The notes under the pieces: generated by a model
What the model saw: the letters and a program-made list of their open reading frames with translations, nothing else
Told to the model about the DNA's origin: nothing
The model's database searches: none
Shown: piece by piece, positions 7,409-16,856 of the stretch
Layout: every line of letters begins with the position of its first letter
How positions within the stretch are numbered: the first letter of the stretch is position 1
Program-made: the position numbers and the translations under genes
Origin: Bdellovibrionales bacterium GWA1_52_35
GTDB lineage: Bacteria > Bdellovibrionota > UBA1018
Length of the DNA: 64,000 bases
Direction: 5' to 3'
Assembly: GCA_001769805.1 (NCBI GenBank)
Contig: MEPO01000034.1
Span: 62,001-126,000 of the forward strand

Positions 7409-8450
7409 TTGCGGTATCGATCCCAAGTTTGGTGAGGCGGTAGCGGATGCTTCGGAAGGTGATCCCCAGAAGATCAGCGGCTTTTCTTTTGACGCCGCCT
7501 GAATGCGCGAGCGCCTTCGTCAGATAAAGTTTTTCAATCTCGTTGAGTATGGCGTCGAGATTCAGGACGCCTTTGGAAAAATCAGGGGCCGGCAGCCGGA
7601 TTTCAGCCGAATCGCCGTTGCTGCCGCCTGCGGTTCCGGTGAGACTGATCGAGGAGATTTCGTTTTTCCTTGAAGAGACGGGAACGGTCGGACTCGAGAA
7701 AACCGTGAGTGGAAGGGATTCCTTCATGATCAGATTCCCTGCCTCCAGGGTGACCGCACGTTCAATCACATTCTCCAGTTCCCGGATGTTCCCCGGCCAG
7801 CTGTGAGCGATGAGCGCTGCAAGCGCTTCAGGAGTGAAGCCTTCAAAAGAACGCTTGGAGCGAGTGGAAATTCGGTGCAGAAAGCTTTTGGCCAGCAGCT
7901 CCACGTCTCCGGTACGCTCGCGCAGCGGGGGGGTTTTGATCAGAATGACATTGAGGCGGTAATAAAGATCTTCCCGGAAGGTCCCTTTGGCGACGGCCGC
8001 CTCGAGATCACGGTTGGTGGCGGCGATGATCCTGAGATCAACCTTGATATCGTCGTTTCCGCCGACTTTTCTGAAAACCCGCTCCTGAATGGCGCGCAGT
8101 AATTTGACCTGCATATTGAGCGGGAGTTCGCCGACTTCGTCCAGAAAAAGAGTGCCGCCGTTGGCCGCTTCGAAAAGTCCCATTTTCTCGCTCACTGCGC
8201 CGGTAAAACTGCCGCGCCGGTGACCGAACATTTCACTTTCGATCAGGTTTTCTGGAATTGCCCCGCAGTTCACGGGAATAAATGGTTTGTCCTTGAGCGG
8301 TCCGGATTCATGAATCATCCGGGCAACCAGTTCCTTGCCGGTTCCGCTCTCACCGATGACGAGCAGATTGGTTTTGGAACCGGCAACACGTCCGATCAGT
8401 TTCAACAGGTCTTTGACTGCGGGGGATTCCCCGAGAATGGTTCGACTCAC
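7386..8450 (-). CDS. pilR: PilR-like sigma-54 activator lacking a receiver domain
   Basis: 354 residues. It consists only of an AAA+ sigma-54 interaction domain and a Fis-type DNA-binding helix-turn-helix. Walker A is GESGTGKE (about 33-40), the sigma-54 contact loop is GSFTGA (80-85) instead of the usual GAFTGA, Walker B is GTLFLDEVGEL, and the arginine-finger region is FREDLYYRLNV. The helix-turn-helix is RKAADLLGITFRSIRYRLTK near residues 320-340. The GTG start at 8450 directly abuts the pilC stop, so there is no room for an N-terminal receiver domain. No sensor kinase gene (pilS) is nearby. It probably activates sigma-54 pilus promoters; how it is controlled is unclear. Confidence 0.8.
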   Translation of the reverse strand: MSRTILGESPAVKDLLKLIGRVAGSKTNLLVIGESGTGKELVARMIHESGPLKDKPFIPVNCGAIPENLIESEMFGHRRGSFTGAVSEKMGLFEAANGGTLFLDEVGELPLNMQVKLLRAIQERVFRKVGGNDDIKVDLRIIAATNRDLEAAVAKGTFREDLYYRLNVILIKTPPLRERTGDVELLAKSFLHRISTRSKRSFEGFTPEALAALIAHSWPGNIRELENVIERAVTLEAGNLIMKESLPLTVFSSPTVPVSSRKNEISSISLTGTAGGSNGDSAEIRLPAPDFSKGVLNLDAILNEIEKLYLTKALAHSGGVKRKAADLLGITFRSIRYRLTKLGIDTANGSEDTE

Positions 8451-9665
8451 TTAATCTCCCTGCCCTGAGGCAAGTTTGAAAATTGGAAGATACATGGCCA
8501 GCATCATTCCACCGACCGAGCCTCCCAGAAAGACCAGGATGATCGGCTCAATCATTTTGCTCAGACCACCGACGAGGGATTCGACATCGGCCTCATAGAA
8601 ATCCGCGATCTTCTCCAGCATCTTGTCAAGACTGCCGGTGGATTCGCCGACCTGGATCATCTGATAGGTCATCTTCGGGAAAACCGGAATTTTTTTGATG
8701 GACATTCCCAGCGTCTGGCCACCTTCAATATCAGTGCGGATTTTGGCCGTTGCTTCCTCGAGAACTGCATTGTCAATGGCGCAGCGGCAGATTTCGATGG
8801 CATCGAGCAGGTTCACCCCTGAGGTGAGCAGGGTCTGAAGCGTACGCGAAAAGCGCGCGATACCCGCCATGCGGATGATCGGACCGAAGATCGGCATGTT
8901 GAAAAAAATGCGGTCCTGTACCGCACGACCCTCGTCTGATCTGAAATAACGCAGTAGCAGGAACACGCTGATGCCCGTACCACCCACCAGCACCCCGAGA
9001 TTGTTGATCATGAAATGCGAAGCCGTGATCACGATCTGGGTCGGAAGTGGCAGTTCCTGGTGATTGCCTTTCAGCATTTCCTCAAATTTCGGGATAACAA
9101 AGGCGAGCATGACCCCAATGACCAGCACACCCACGATGACGACCGCCATTGGATAAATCATCGCACCTTTGACCTGCTTTCGCAGGCGCTCGGCATCTTC
9201 AAGATAGCGGCTCAAGCGCTTGAGCATGGCATCCAGAGAGCCGGAAGCCTCACCGGCTCGGATGAGCGCGATGTAAAGTTTGGTGAAGGTCTTGGGATGG
9301 GCCGCCAGCGACTCCCAGAGATAAGATCCTTTGGATACCCGGTCACGAATGGAACCCAGGACGGCTTTAACCTGCGGGGTTGCGGATTGCTCATGAAGAA
9401 TGTCCAGGCTCTGCATGAGCGGAATACCCGAATTGATCAGGACAAAAAGTTGCCGGGTGAAAATGACGATCATCTGATGCGGGATGGCTCCGCCGCTGAA
9501 CACCTGGCCGAGGTCCGAGTTCATCATGTTTTGCTTCTTGATGCGTGTCGGTCGGATACCCTTCTGCCGGAGAATCATCCGCAGATCATTCTCGGTCGGC
9601 GCTTCGAGCTTCGAAGTGACTTTGGTCCCCTTTTTGTCTACTCCCTCAAAACTGTATTCAGGCAT
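8451..9665 (-). CDS. pilC: PilC, type IV pilus inner-membrane platform protein
   Basis: 404 residues, typical for the PilC/GspF family. The N-terminal MPEYSFEGVDKKGTKV region is followed by two repeated T2SSF domains (about residues 70-190 and 270-395), each with the characteristic GxSLWESL- and GQTLGMSI-type helices, and three membrane segments (about 165-190, 215-240, 370-395). PilC sits in the inner membrane above the PilB/PilT motors and transmits their rotation to pilin assembly or removal. The 5' end overlaps pilT by eight bases and the 3' end abuts the pilR-like gene. Confidence 0.95.
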   Translation of the reverse strand: MPEYSFEGVDKKGTKVTSKLEAPTENDLRMILRQKGIRPTRIKKQNMMNSDLGQVFSGGAIPHQMIVIFTRQLFVLINSGIPLMQSLDILHEQSATPQVKAVLGSIRDRVSKGSYLWESLAAHPKTFTKLYIALIRAGEASGSLDAMLKRLSRYLEDAERLRKQVKGAMIYPMAVVIVGVLVIGVMLAFVIPKFEEMLKGNHQELPLPTQIVITASHFMINNLGVLVGGTGISVFLLLRYFRSDEGRAVQDRIFFNMPIFGPIIRMAGIARFSRTLQTLLTSGVNLLDAIEICRCAIDNAVLEEATAKIRTDIEGGQTLGMSIKKIPVFPKMTYQMIQVGESTGSLDKMLEKIADFYEADVESLVGGLSKMIEPIILVFLGGSVGGMMLAMYLPIFKLASGQGD

Positions 9666-10740
9666 GCTGTTCCCGAGTTCCTAAGAATTGTTGAAGTTCT
9701 TCCGGCATCGAACTGTGGTCCATCGCGTCTGCCTTGGAAACTATCCGTTGCAAGGCGAGATAGGCAAGGGCCTGGTTCATCGTCTGCATTCCGCTTTCGC
9801 CTTGGCCGGCCTGCATTGCGCTGTAGAGTTGATGAATTTTGTCTTCCCGGATCATGTTGCGAATGGCCGGATTTGGAATCAGAACTTCACACGCGGCCAC
9901 TCGTCCCGCTTCTCCCAGCCGGGGGAGTAATTGCTGGGACATGATCGCCTGCAAGCTGAACGAAAGCACGGCCCGGATCTGGGGTTGTTGGTGAGGCGGA
10001 AAGACGTTAATGATGCGGTTGATGGATTGCACAGCTCCATTGGTATGGAGAGTTCCGAATACCAGGTGGCCGGTTTCGGCCAGAGTCAGGGCGGTTTCGA
10101 TCGTTTCAACATCGCGCATTTCGCCGACAAAAACATAGTCGGGATCCTGGCGCAGCACCCGTTTGAGTGCGGCGCCGAAGCCGCGGGTATCGACGCCGAT
10201 CTCACGTTGATTGATGATGCAGTTCTTGTGCGGGTGCACGAACTCGATCGGGTCTTCCACTGTCATGATGTGGCCGAATTCTTCGCGATTGAGAATATCC
10301 AGCATGGACGCCAGACTCGTGGATTTACCACTGCCGGTTGGTCCGGTGACCAGAATCAGTCCGTTGGGCCGTCGAATCACTCGTTTGAGGATCTGCGGCA
10401 GGCCGAGACTGTCAAACTCGGGAATGACCATTGGAATCCGGCGGAATACGGCGGCAACGGCTCCCCGCTGGAAGAAGAGATTGCCGCGGAACCGGGACAG
10501 GTCTCGAATACCGAAGGAAAAATCCAGCTCCAGATTTTTTTCAAAATCGGCTTTCTGGGTATCCGTCAGAACGGAGTAGCAGAGTTCCTTGGTCTCGGTC
10601 GACGTCAAAGGTTCAATTTTCACTTTCACCATTTTGCCGTGGATACGAAACTGAGGAGGGACCCCGTTTGTGATGTGCAAGTCGGAGGCGCTCTGTTCAA
10701 CCATGGCTTTGAGAAGTGCTGCGAGGCCTATTTTTGCCAT
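9658..10740 (-). CDS. pilT: PilT, type IV pilus retraction ATPase
   Basis: 360 residues. Hallmarks are the SASDLHIT motif near the N-terminus, Walker A GPTGSGKST (about 133-141), the Asp box, Walker B (YVFVGEMRD), the His box (GHLVFGTLHTN) and the PilT-specific C-terminal AIRNMIRE motif required for retraction. It is a hexameric cytoplasmic motor that depolymerises the pilus. It shares a stop/start overlap (TAATG) with pilB upstream. All motifs are intact, so a retractile, twitching-competent system is expected. Confidence 0.96.
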   Translation of the reverse strand: MAKIGLAALLKAMVEQSASDLHITNGVPPQFRIHGKMVKVKIEPLTSTETKELCYSVLTDTQKADFEKNLELDFSFGIRDLSRFRGNLFFQRGAVAAVFRRIPMVIPEFDSLGLPQILKRVIRRPNGLILVTGPTGSGKSTSLASMLDILNREEFGHIMTVEDPIEFVHPHKNCIINQREIGVDTRGFGAALKRVLRQDPDYVFVGEMRDVETIETALTLAETGHLVFGTLHTNGAVQSINRIINVFPPHQQPQIRAVLSFSLQAIMSQQLLPRLGEAGRVAACEVLIPNPAIRNMIREDKIHQLYSAMQAGQGESGMQTMNQALAYLALQRIVSKADAMDHSSMPEELQQFLGTREQHA

Positions 10741-12449
10741 TATGTCTCCATCGTCATTGAAAGCGCTTCTTCCAGGGTTGTCTTGCCTTCGGCTGCCTTG
10801 GTGATTGCAGCCATGCGCAAGCTCTTCATCCCATCTTTGGCCGCCTGTTTTTTAAGGTCCAGGACGGTTGCTCCCGAGAGCACCATCTCTTTGATCGCCG
10901 GAGTCATCGTGAGTACTTCATAAATCGCGATACGACCTTTGTACCCGGTCTTGTTGCACTTCTGGCAGCCCTGTCCCTTCATGCACTTCATCTGTGCGGC
11001 TATGGGTTCCGGAACTCCCATGGTCACCAGTTTTTCAACGGGAATGGGCATCTGGACCGCGCATCCCGAGCAGATGGTTCTGAGCAGTCGCTGGGCGACG
11101 ATCGTGTTGGTTGAAGACACGATCAGGAAAGGCTCAATCCCCATATTCATGAGACGGGTGATGGTACTGACGGCATCATTCGTATGCAAAGTGGAAAGCA
11201 CGAGATGGCCAGTCAGTGCTGCCTGGACCGCCACTTCGGCGGTTTCATAATCGCGGATTTCGCCGACGAGCACGACATCCGGGTCCTGACGGAGAAGGGC
11301 GCGCAACACGGCGGCGAAGGTGAGTCCGATTTCCTTGTGTACCTGGACCTGGTTGATGCCATCGAGGTTGTATTCAACGGGATCTTCAGCAGTCGAGAGA
11401 TTATCGGTTACCTGATTGAGTTCAGAAAGTGCCGAATAAAGGGTGGTGGTTTTGCCGCTACCGGTAGGTCCGGTGACCAGAACCATGCCGTTCGGGGCGT
11501 AAATTCCTTTTTTGAAATCGACCAGCTGGCCGGCTTCAAAGCCGAGTTTCGTCAGGTCCAGATGCAGGTTGCCTTTGTTTAAAAGACGAAGAACGGCCTT
11601 CTCTCCGAAGAGGGTGGGCATCGTATTGACGCGGAAATCGATTTCACTGTTACCCTGTTTGAGCTTGATGCGTCCGTCCTGCGGAACGCGGGATTCGGCA
11701 ATATCCATACGGGACATGATTTTAATGCGGGCAAGCATCGCCCGTTTCATTTCGATGGGAAGTTGCGCGATCTCCATCAGTGTTCCATCAATACGCATCC
11801 GCACCCGGAAACGTTTCTCGTAGGGTTCGATATGAATATCACTGGCGGCCCGCCGGATGGATTCGCTCAAAATTCCATTTACGGCCGTAATAACTGGTGC
11901 ATCCTGATCGGCGGATGTGCCGCCGTCCTGGATTTCGTGGACCTGGACGAGGTCCATGCTCGCGAGCGCTTCAGTATTCTCTTTGTTTCCCTGGAAACTG
12001 GCAATTGCCGCGCCGACCGTGGCCGCACCGCCGTAATATTTGGAAAGCGCGGCATCAAAAGCCGAGTAGGAGGTGAGTACCGCTTCGATATTCATTTTGA
12101 GACGGAATTTCAGGTTTTCAAAACCTGAAATCATGGAAGGGTCGCAAAGTGCGACGACCAGCGTGCCCTTTGCGGACTGGATCGGGACAATCGCATGCTT
12201 GTAGGCGATTTCGGGGCTGATGATTCTCAAAATCGACTGCTCAATCTCAAATTTTTTGAGATTGATGCTGGGAAGCCCGAATTTCTGCCCAAGATAGTAG
12301 AGCAACTTGGATTCGGCTAAATGGTTCTTTTCTATCAAAAAGCGGACATAACTGGTCGCCCCACCTTTGACGGCAGTTTCAGCCTGTTCAAAATGGAATT
12401 GTGAGATGATCTTGTCTTTGACAAGAAGTTCAGCAAGTTGCCTCGACAT
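10740..12449 (-). CDS. pilB: PilB, type IV pilus extension ATPase
   Basis: 569 residues. The N-terminal GSPII_E-type domain (about 1-150) is followed by a linker and the ATPase core: Walker A GPTGSGKTTT (about 327-336), Asp box AEDPVEY, Walker B VVLVGEIRD and His box GHLVLSTLHTND. The tetracysteine zinc motif of assembly ATPases is present near residues 461-507 (CSGC ... CMKGQGCQKC), which separates it from retraction ATPases. It powers pilin polymerisation from the cytoplasm and is first gene of the pilus operon. A promoter candidate and AAGGGCGG ribosome site lie immediately upstream. Confidence 0.96.
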   Translation of the reverse strand: MSRQLAELLVKDKIISQFHFEQAETAVKGGATSYVRFLIEKNHLAESKLLYYLGQKFGLPSINLKKFEIEQSILRIISPEIAYKHAIVPIQSAKGTLVVALCDPSMISGFENLKFRLKMNIEAVLTSYSAFDAALSKYYGGAATVGAAIASFQGNKENTEALASMDLVQVHEIQDGGTSADQDAPVITAVNGILSESIRRAASDIHIEPYEKRFRVRMRIDGTLMEIAQLPIEMKRAMLARIKIMSRMDIAESRVPQDGRIKLKQGNSEIDFRVNTMPTLFGEKAVLRLLNKGNLHLDLTKLGFEAGQLVDFKKGIYAPNGMVLVTGPTGSGKTTTLYSALSELNQVTDNLSTAEDPVEYNLDGINQVQVHKEIGLTFAAVLRALLRQDPDVVLVGEIRDYETAEVAVQAALTGHLVLSTLHTNDAVSTITRLMNMGIEPFLIVSSTNTIVAQRLLRTICSGCAVQMPIPVEKLVTMGVPEPIAAQMKCMKGQGCQKCNKTGYKGRIAIYEVLTMTPAIKEMVLSGATVLDLKKQAAKDGMKSLRMAAITKAAEGKTTLEEALSMTMET

Positions 12450-12466
12450 GGTCCGCCCTTCAATTC

Positions 12467-12495
12467 AGTGTGAGAGGGGTAACAATTTTTGTCAA
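12467..12495 (-). promoter_or_regulatory. Candidate promoter of the pilus operon
   Basis: On the minus strand, a perfect TTGACA (12495-12490), a 17-base spacer and CACACT (12472-12467), with the pilB ATG at 12449. The -10 box is weak at three of six positions. I saw no clear sigma-54 type GG/GC element here, although a sigma-54 activator is encoded in the operon. Confidence 0.42.
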
Positions 12496-12520
12496 GGCAG
12501 CGAAAGACCGAACGTATTTC

Positions 12521-13456
12521 TCAAGTAAGAAGTTTACGAGCCTCTTCAGAGTCCAGAGCGATTTGCTTTTTCAGACCGTCAATCGAGGCGAAGCGTTGTT
12601 CAGGGCGCAGGTACTTTTTAAACCGGACCTCCAAGGTGTTGCCGTAAAGATTCAGGTTCACATCCAGTAAATGCGTTTCCACGAGGGCGGGCAGCTGGTG
12701 CTCCGGGTCTGGATAAAAAGTGGGCCGTACTCCGATATTAGTGACGCTGGGATAAGCCTTTCCTTCGAAGATGGCGTTTGAGGCATAAACACCCAGCGGC
12801 AAGGTCAATTTATTCTCGAGTTTGAGATTCGCCGTCGGAAAGCCGAGCTGCCGGCCCCGACCTTCGCCCCGGACGACCACTCCCCGATAAAAGAAAGGCC
12901 GCGAAAGCAGCGGTTCAGCCATTTCCACCTCGGCTGCAAGAAGGTGCTGCCTGACATGTGTGCTGGAAACGATTTCGCCCTCGAGCCGGTGCGGGGGGAC
13001 TACGGTCAGCTCCACTCCTGCAGAGTTGCAGAAGGCCTGCAGCGCCGGGATATGGCCCTTCCGTTCTTTGCCGAACGAAAAATCGTAACCGACGACAATG
13101 GCCTCGGCGCTGAGCCGGTGGAGAATCAGGTCATTGAAGAACTGTTCGGGCTCGATCGTCGAAAACTCGCGGGTGAAGGGCTCTTCCACGACCAGATCCA
13201 CTCCGAGTTCAGCCAGAATTTCCAGCTTCTCATCGTAGGTCGTCAGCAACGAGACCGCACCGGCGGTACTCAGCGTGGCTTGCGGATGCGGGCGGAACGT
13301 GTACACAACGGAACTCCCTCCTCGCGCGAGGGCTTTGGCCTTTACCAGTTCGATGATCTCCCGATGGCCGATATGCACCCCATCAAAGTTGCCGATCGTA
13401 ACGACCGGGTGGGGAAGATTATGGGAAAGCTGCGAGATTCCTCTTATGATTTGCAT
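12521..13456 (-). CDS. ribF: Bifunctional riboflavin kinase / FMN adenylyltransferase
   Basis: 311 residues from the ATG at 13456, seven bases after the upstream stop. The N-terminal FAD synthetase domain shows GNFDGVHIGH (HxGH-type nucleotidyl-transfer motif) and SSTHVRQHL. The C-terminal flavokinase domain (about residues 185-305) shows GRGRQLGFPTANL, VTNIGVRPTF and ETHLLD. The enzyme phosphorylates riboflavin to FMN and adenylates it to FAD in the cytoplasm. No FMN riboswitch is recognisable upstream. It is probably co-transcribed with the preceding Cys-rich gene and may read into pilB. Confidence 0.95.
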   Translation of the reverse strand: MQIIRGISQLSHNLPHPVVTIGNFDGVHIGHREIIELVKAKALARGGSSVVYTFRPHPQATLSTAGAVSLLTTYDEKLEILAELGVDLVVEEPFTREFSTIEPEQFFNDLILHRLSAEAIVVGYDFSFGKERKGHIPALQAFCNSAGVELTVVPPHRLEGEIVSSTHVRQHLLAAEVEMAEPLLSRPFFYRGVVVRGEGRGRQLGFPTANLKLENKLTLPLGVYASNAIFEGKAYPSVTNIGVRPTFYPDPEHQLPALVETHLLDVNLNLYGNTLEVRFKKYLRPEQRFASIDGLKKQIALDSEEARKLLT

Positions 13457-13463
13457 GGCTCTG

Positions 13464-13979
13464 TCAACGCTGGTTATGCCGGTCGTTGTGTTTCTCAAGT
13501 TTCACTGAATCCACCTGGGCCGGAGTGCCGGTGCCTCTCCAGATGGTCGTCTGGTGTTTGCCGTTTCGCACTTTCGTGGACGTGATATCAGCTTCAATGA
13601 TTGCGTTATAACCATCTTGCGCCGCAAAAAACGCGAGTCTCAAAATGGTTTCGTCGCGGTCGCCGCAATTTTCGACTGTTTCAGAAAGTCTCGCCTTCTT
13701 GATGATCGGCGGCGGCCTTTTCTGAGTATTGAAGAAAAAGTAAATATCGTGCGCCCGCTCCATCGTTTCGTTGTAGGCGTCCAAAGCGGCCTTGGCACTG
13801 TTTTCGTAACAACTTTGGCAATAATGGGTATGCGTCAGGACTTCCGGAGTCTTCTTCAGAAACGAAAAAGAAGACGGCTCAATGAAAGTCTCACAGTCTT
13901 TGCAGACGGGTTCTTGGCATAAGCCGCAAGGCACGGTGGCCCTGTTGGATCGACGGCAAGTGAGACAAAGCTGTTGCAT
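13464..13979 (-). CDS. Cys-rich zinc-binding protein upstream of ribF
   Basis: 171 residues, no firm family. The first 75 residues hold four CxxC-type pairs (CLTC, CGLC with CKDC, CQSC), indicating one or two structural zinc sites of treble-clef or LIM/FYVE-like type. The C-terminal part (ETILRLAFFAAQDGYNAIIE, then a polar strand and WRGTGTPAQVD) resembles the fold of small heavy-metal-binding/YbjQ-like domains, in which an alanine- and glycine-rich helix is followed by two strands; this is a weak resemblance. GAGG lies six bases before the ATG. It appears to form an operon with ribF. Function unknown. Confidence 0.65.
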   Translation of the reverse strand: MQQLCLTCRRSNRATVPCGLCQEPVCKDCETFIEPSSFSFLKKTPEVLTHTHYCQSCYENSAKAALDAYNETMERAHDIYFFFNTQKRPPPIIKKARLSETVENCGDRDETILRLAFFAAQDGYNAIIEADITSTKVRNGKHQTTIWRGTGTPAQVDSVKLEKHNDRHNQR

Positions 13980-14040
13980 GGAGGTCCTCGCTGGGAGTTA
14001 AATTAGCTCAAATAGAGAATTAAAGGAAATGGAGATACTA

Positions 14041-14535
14041 GTGAAAAACCTGAGCTACCCTGTTCTGATCCTTTTGAGTCTGGTCCTTGGGTTACCCTCG
14101 GCGGGGTTTGCCGCTCCAGTCAACGGAGCGAGAAACTTTGGACTGGGAATAGTGTTGGGAGAGCCGACCGGGCTTTCTGCCCAGTATGTCCTTGAGAAGG
14201 ATCGTAAATTAGACTTTTCGCTGGCCTACTCCTTCAACTCCTGGGTTCAGATCACGGCAGACTATATCTTCATGCGACCGCAGTGGGTGAACTCGGTCCT
14301 GAAGCGGAGCTCCCCGGTCAGCGCTTACTGGGGTGCAGGCCTCCTGCTGGGGGTCGTGACGGATTCAAAGAAAGACGGCGACCTGGGGTTTGCCCTCCGC
14401 ATCCCTTTTGGACTGGAGGGAATGCTCGACATGGAACCCATCGGATTCTTCGTCGAGCTGGTCCCGGGAATGGAGCTGGCGCCGTCCACCGATTTTATTT
14501 TCCAGGGTGGCTTGGGTGCCCGTTATTACTTCTGA
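14041..14535 (+). CDS. Small exported outer-membrane-type protein
   Basis: About 164 residues from the GTG at 14041, preferred over the ATG at 14029 because GGAG sits six bases before it and the N-terminus then reads as a clean signal peptide (KNLSYPVLILLSLVLGLPSA, then GFA). The mature part alternates short amphipathic strands (GLGIVLGEPTGLSAQYVL, KLDFSLAYSFNSWVQITADY, SAYWGAGLLLGVV, GFALRIPFGLEGML) and ends in the aromatic RYYF typical of outer-membrane beta barrels. It is likely an eight-stranded barrel or a related DUF3996-like protein. The specific function is unknown. It is transcribed divergently from the Cys-rich gene and converges on glnN with only three bases between stops. Confidence 0.7.
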   Translation: MKNLSYPVLILLSLVLGLPSAGFAAPVNGARNFGLGIVLGEPTGLSAQYVLEKDRKLDFSLAYSFNSWVQITADYIFMRPQWVNSVLKRSSPVSAYWGAGLLLGVVTDSKKDGDLGFALRIPFGLEGMLDMEPIGFFVELVPGMELAPSTDFIFQGGLGARYYF

Positions 14536-14538
14536 TGC

Positions 14539-16764
<2,226 letters not shown>

Positions 16765-16821
16765 AATGGGTCTCCTGATTTTCAATTGAGGGACGGTCTC
16801 AATGCCAAATCCCTGCATATT

Positions 16822-16850
16822 AATATAGCGGATTCAGGGCGGGATTTCAA
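16822..16850 (-). promoter_or_regulatory. glnN: Promoter of glnN
   Basis: On the minus strand, TTGAAA (16850-16845), a 17-base spacer and TATATT (16827-16822), about 58 bases before the glnN ATG. Each hexamer matches the sigma-70 consensus at five of six positions with optimal spacing, which makes this the best-looking promoter in the window. Confidence 0.6.
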
Positions 16851-16856
16851 TTTGCT

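Noticed and set aside
9015-9944. 309-codon plus-strand frame opposite pilC/pilT
   Set aside because: It spans the antisense of two well-supported genes and has no coding signature.
12450-12520. Sigma-54 promoter upstream of pilB
   Set aside because: The TGGC-N7-TTGC pattern is not present; a sigma-70 type TTGACA fits better.
13457-13463. FMN riboswitch before ribF
   Set aside because: The gap to the preceding gene is seven bases, far too short, and no conserved RFN boxes are seen upstream.
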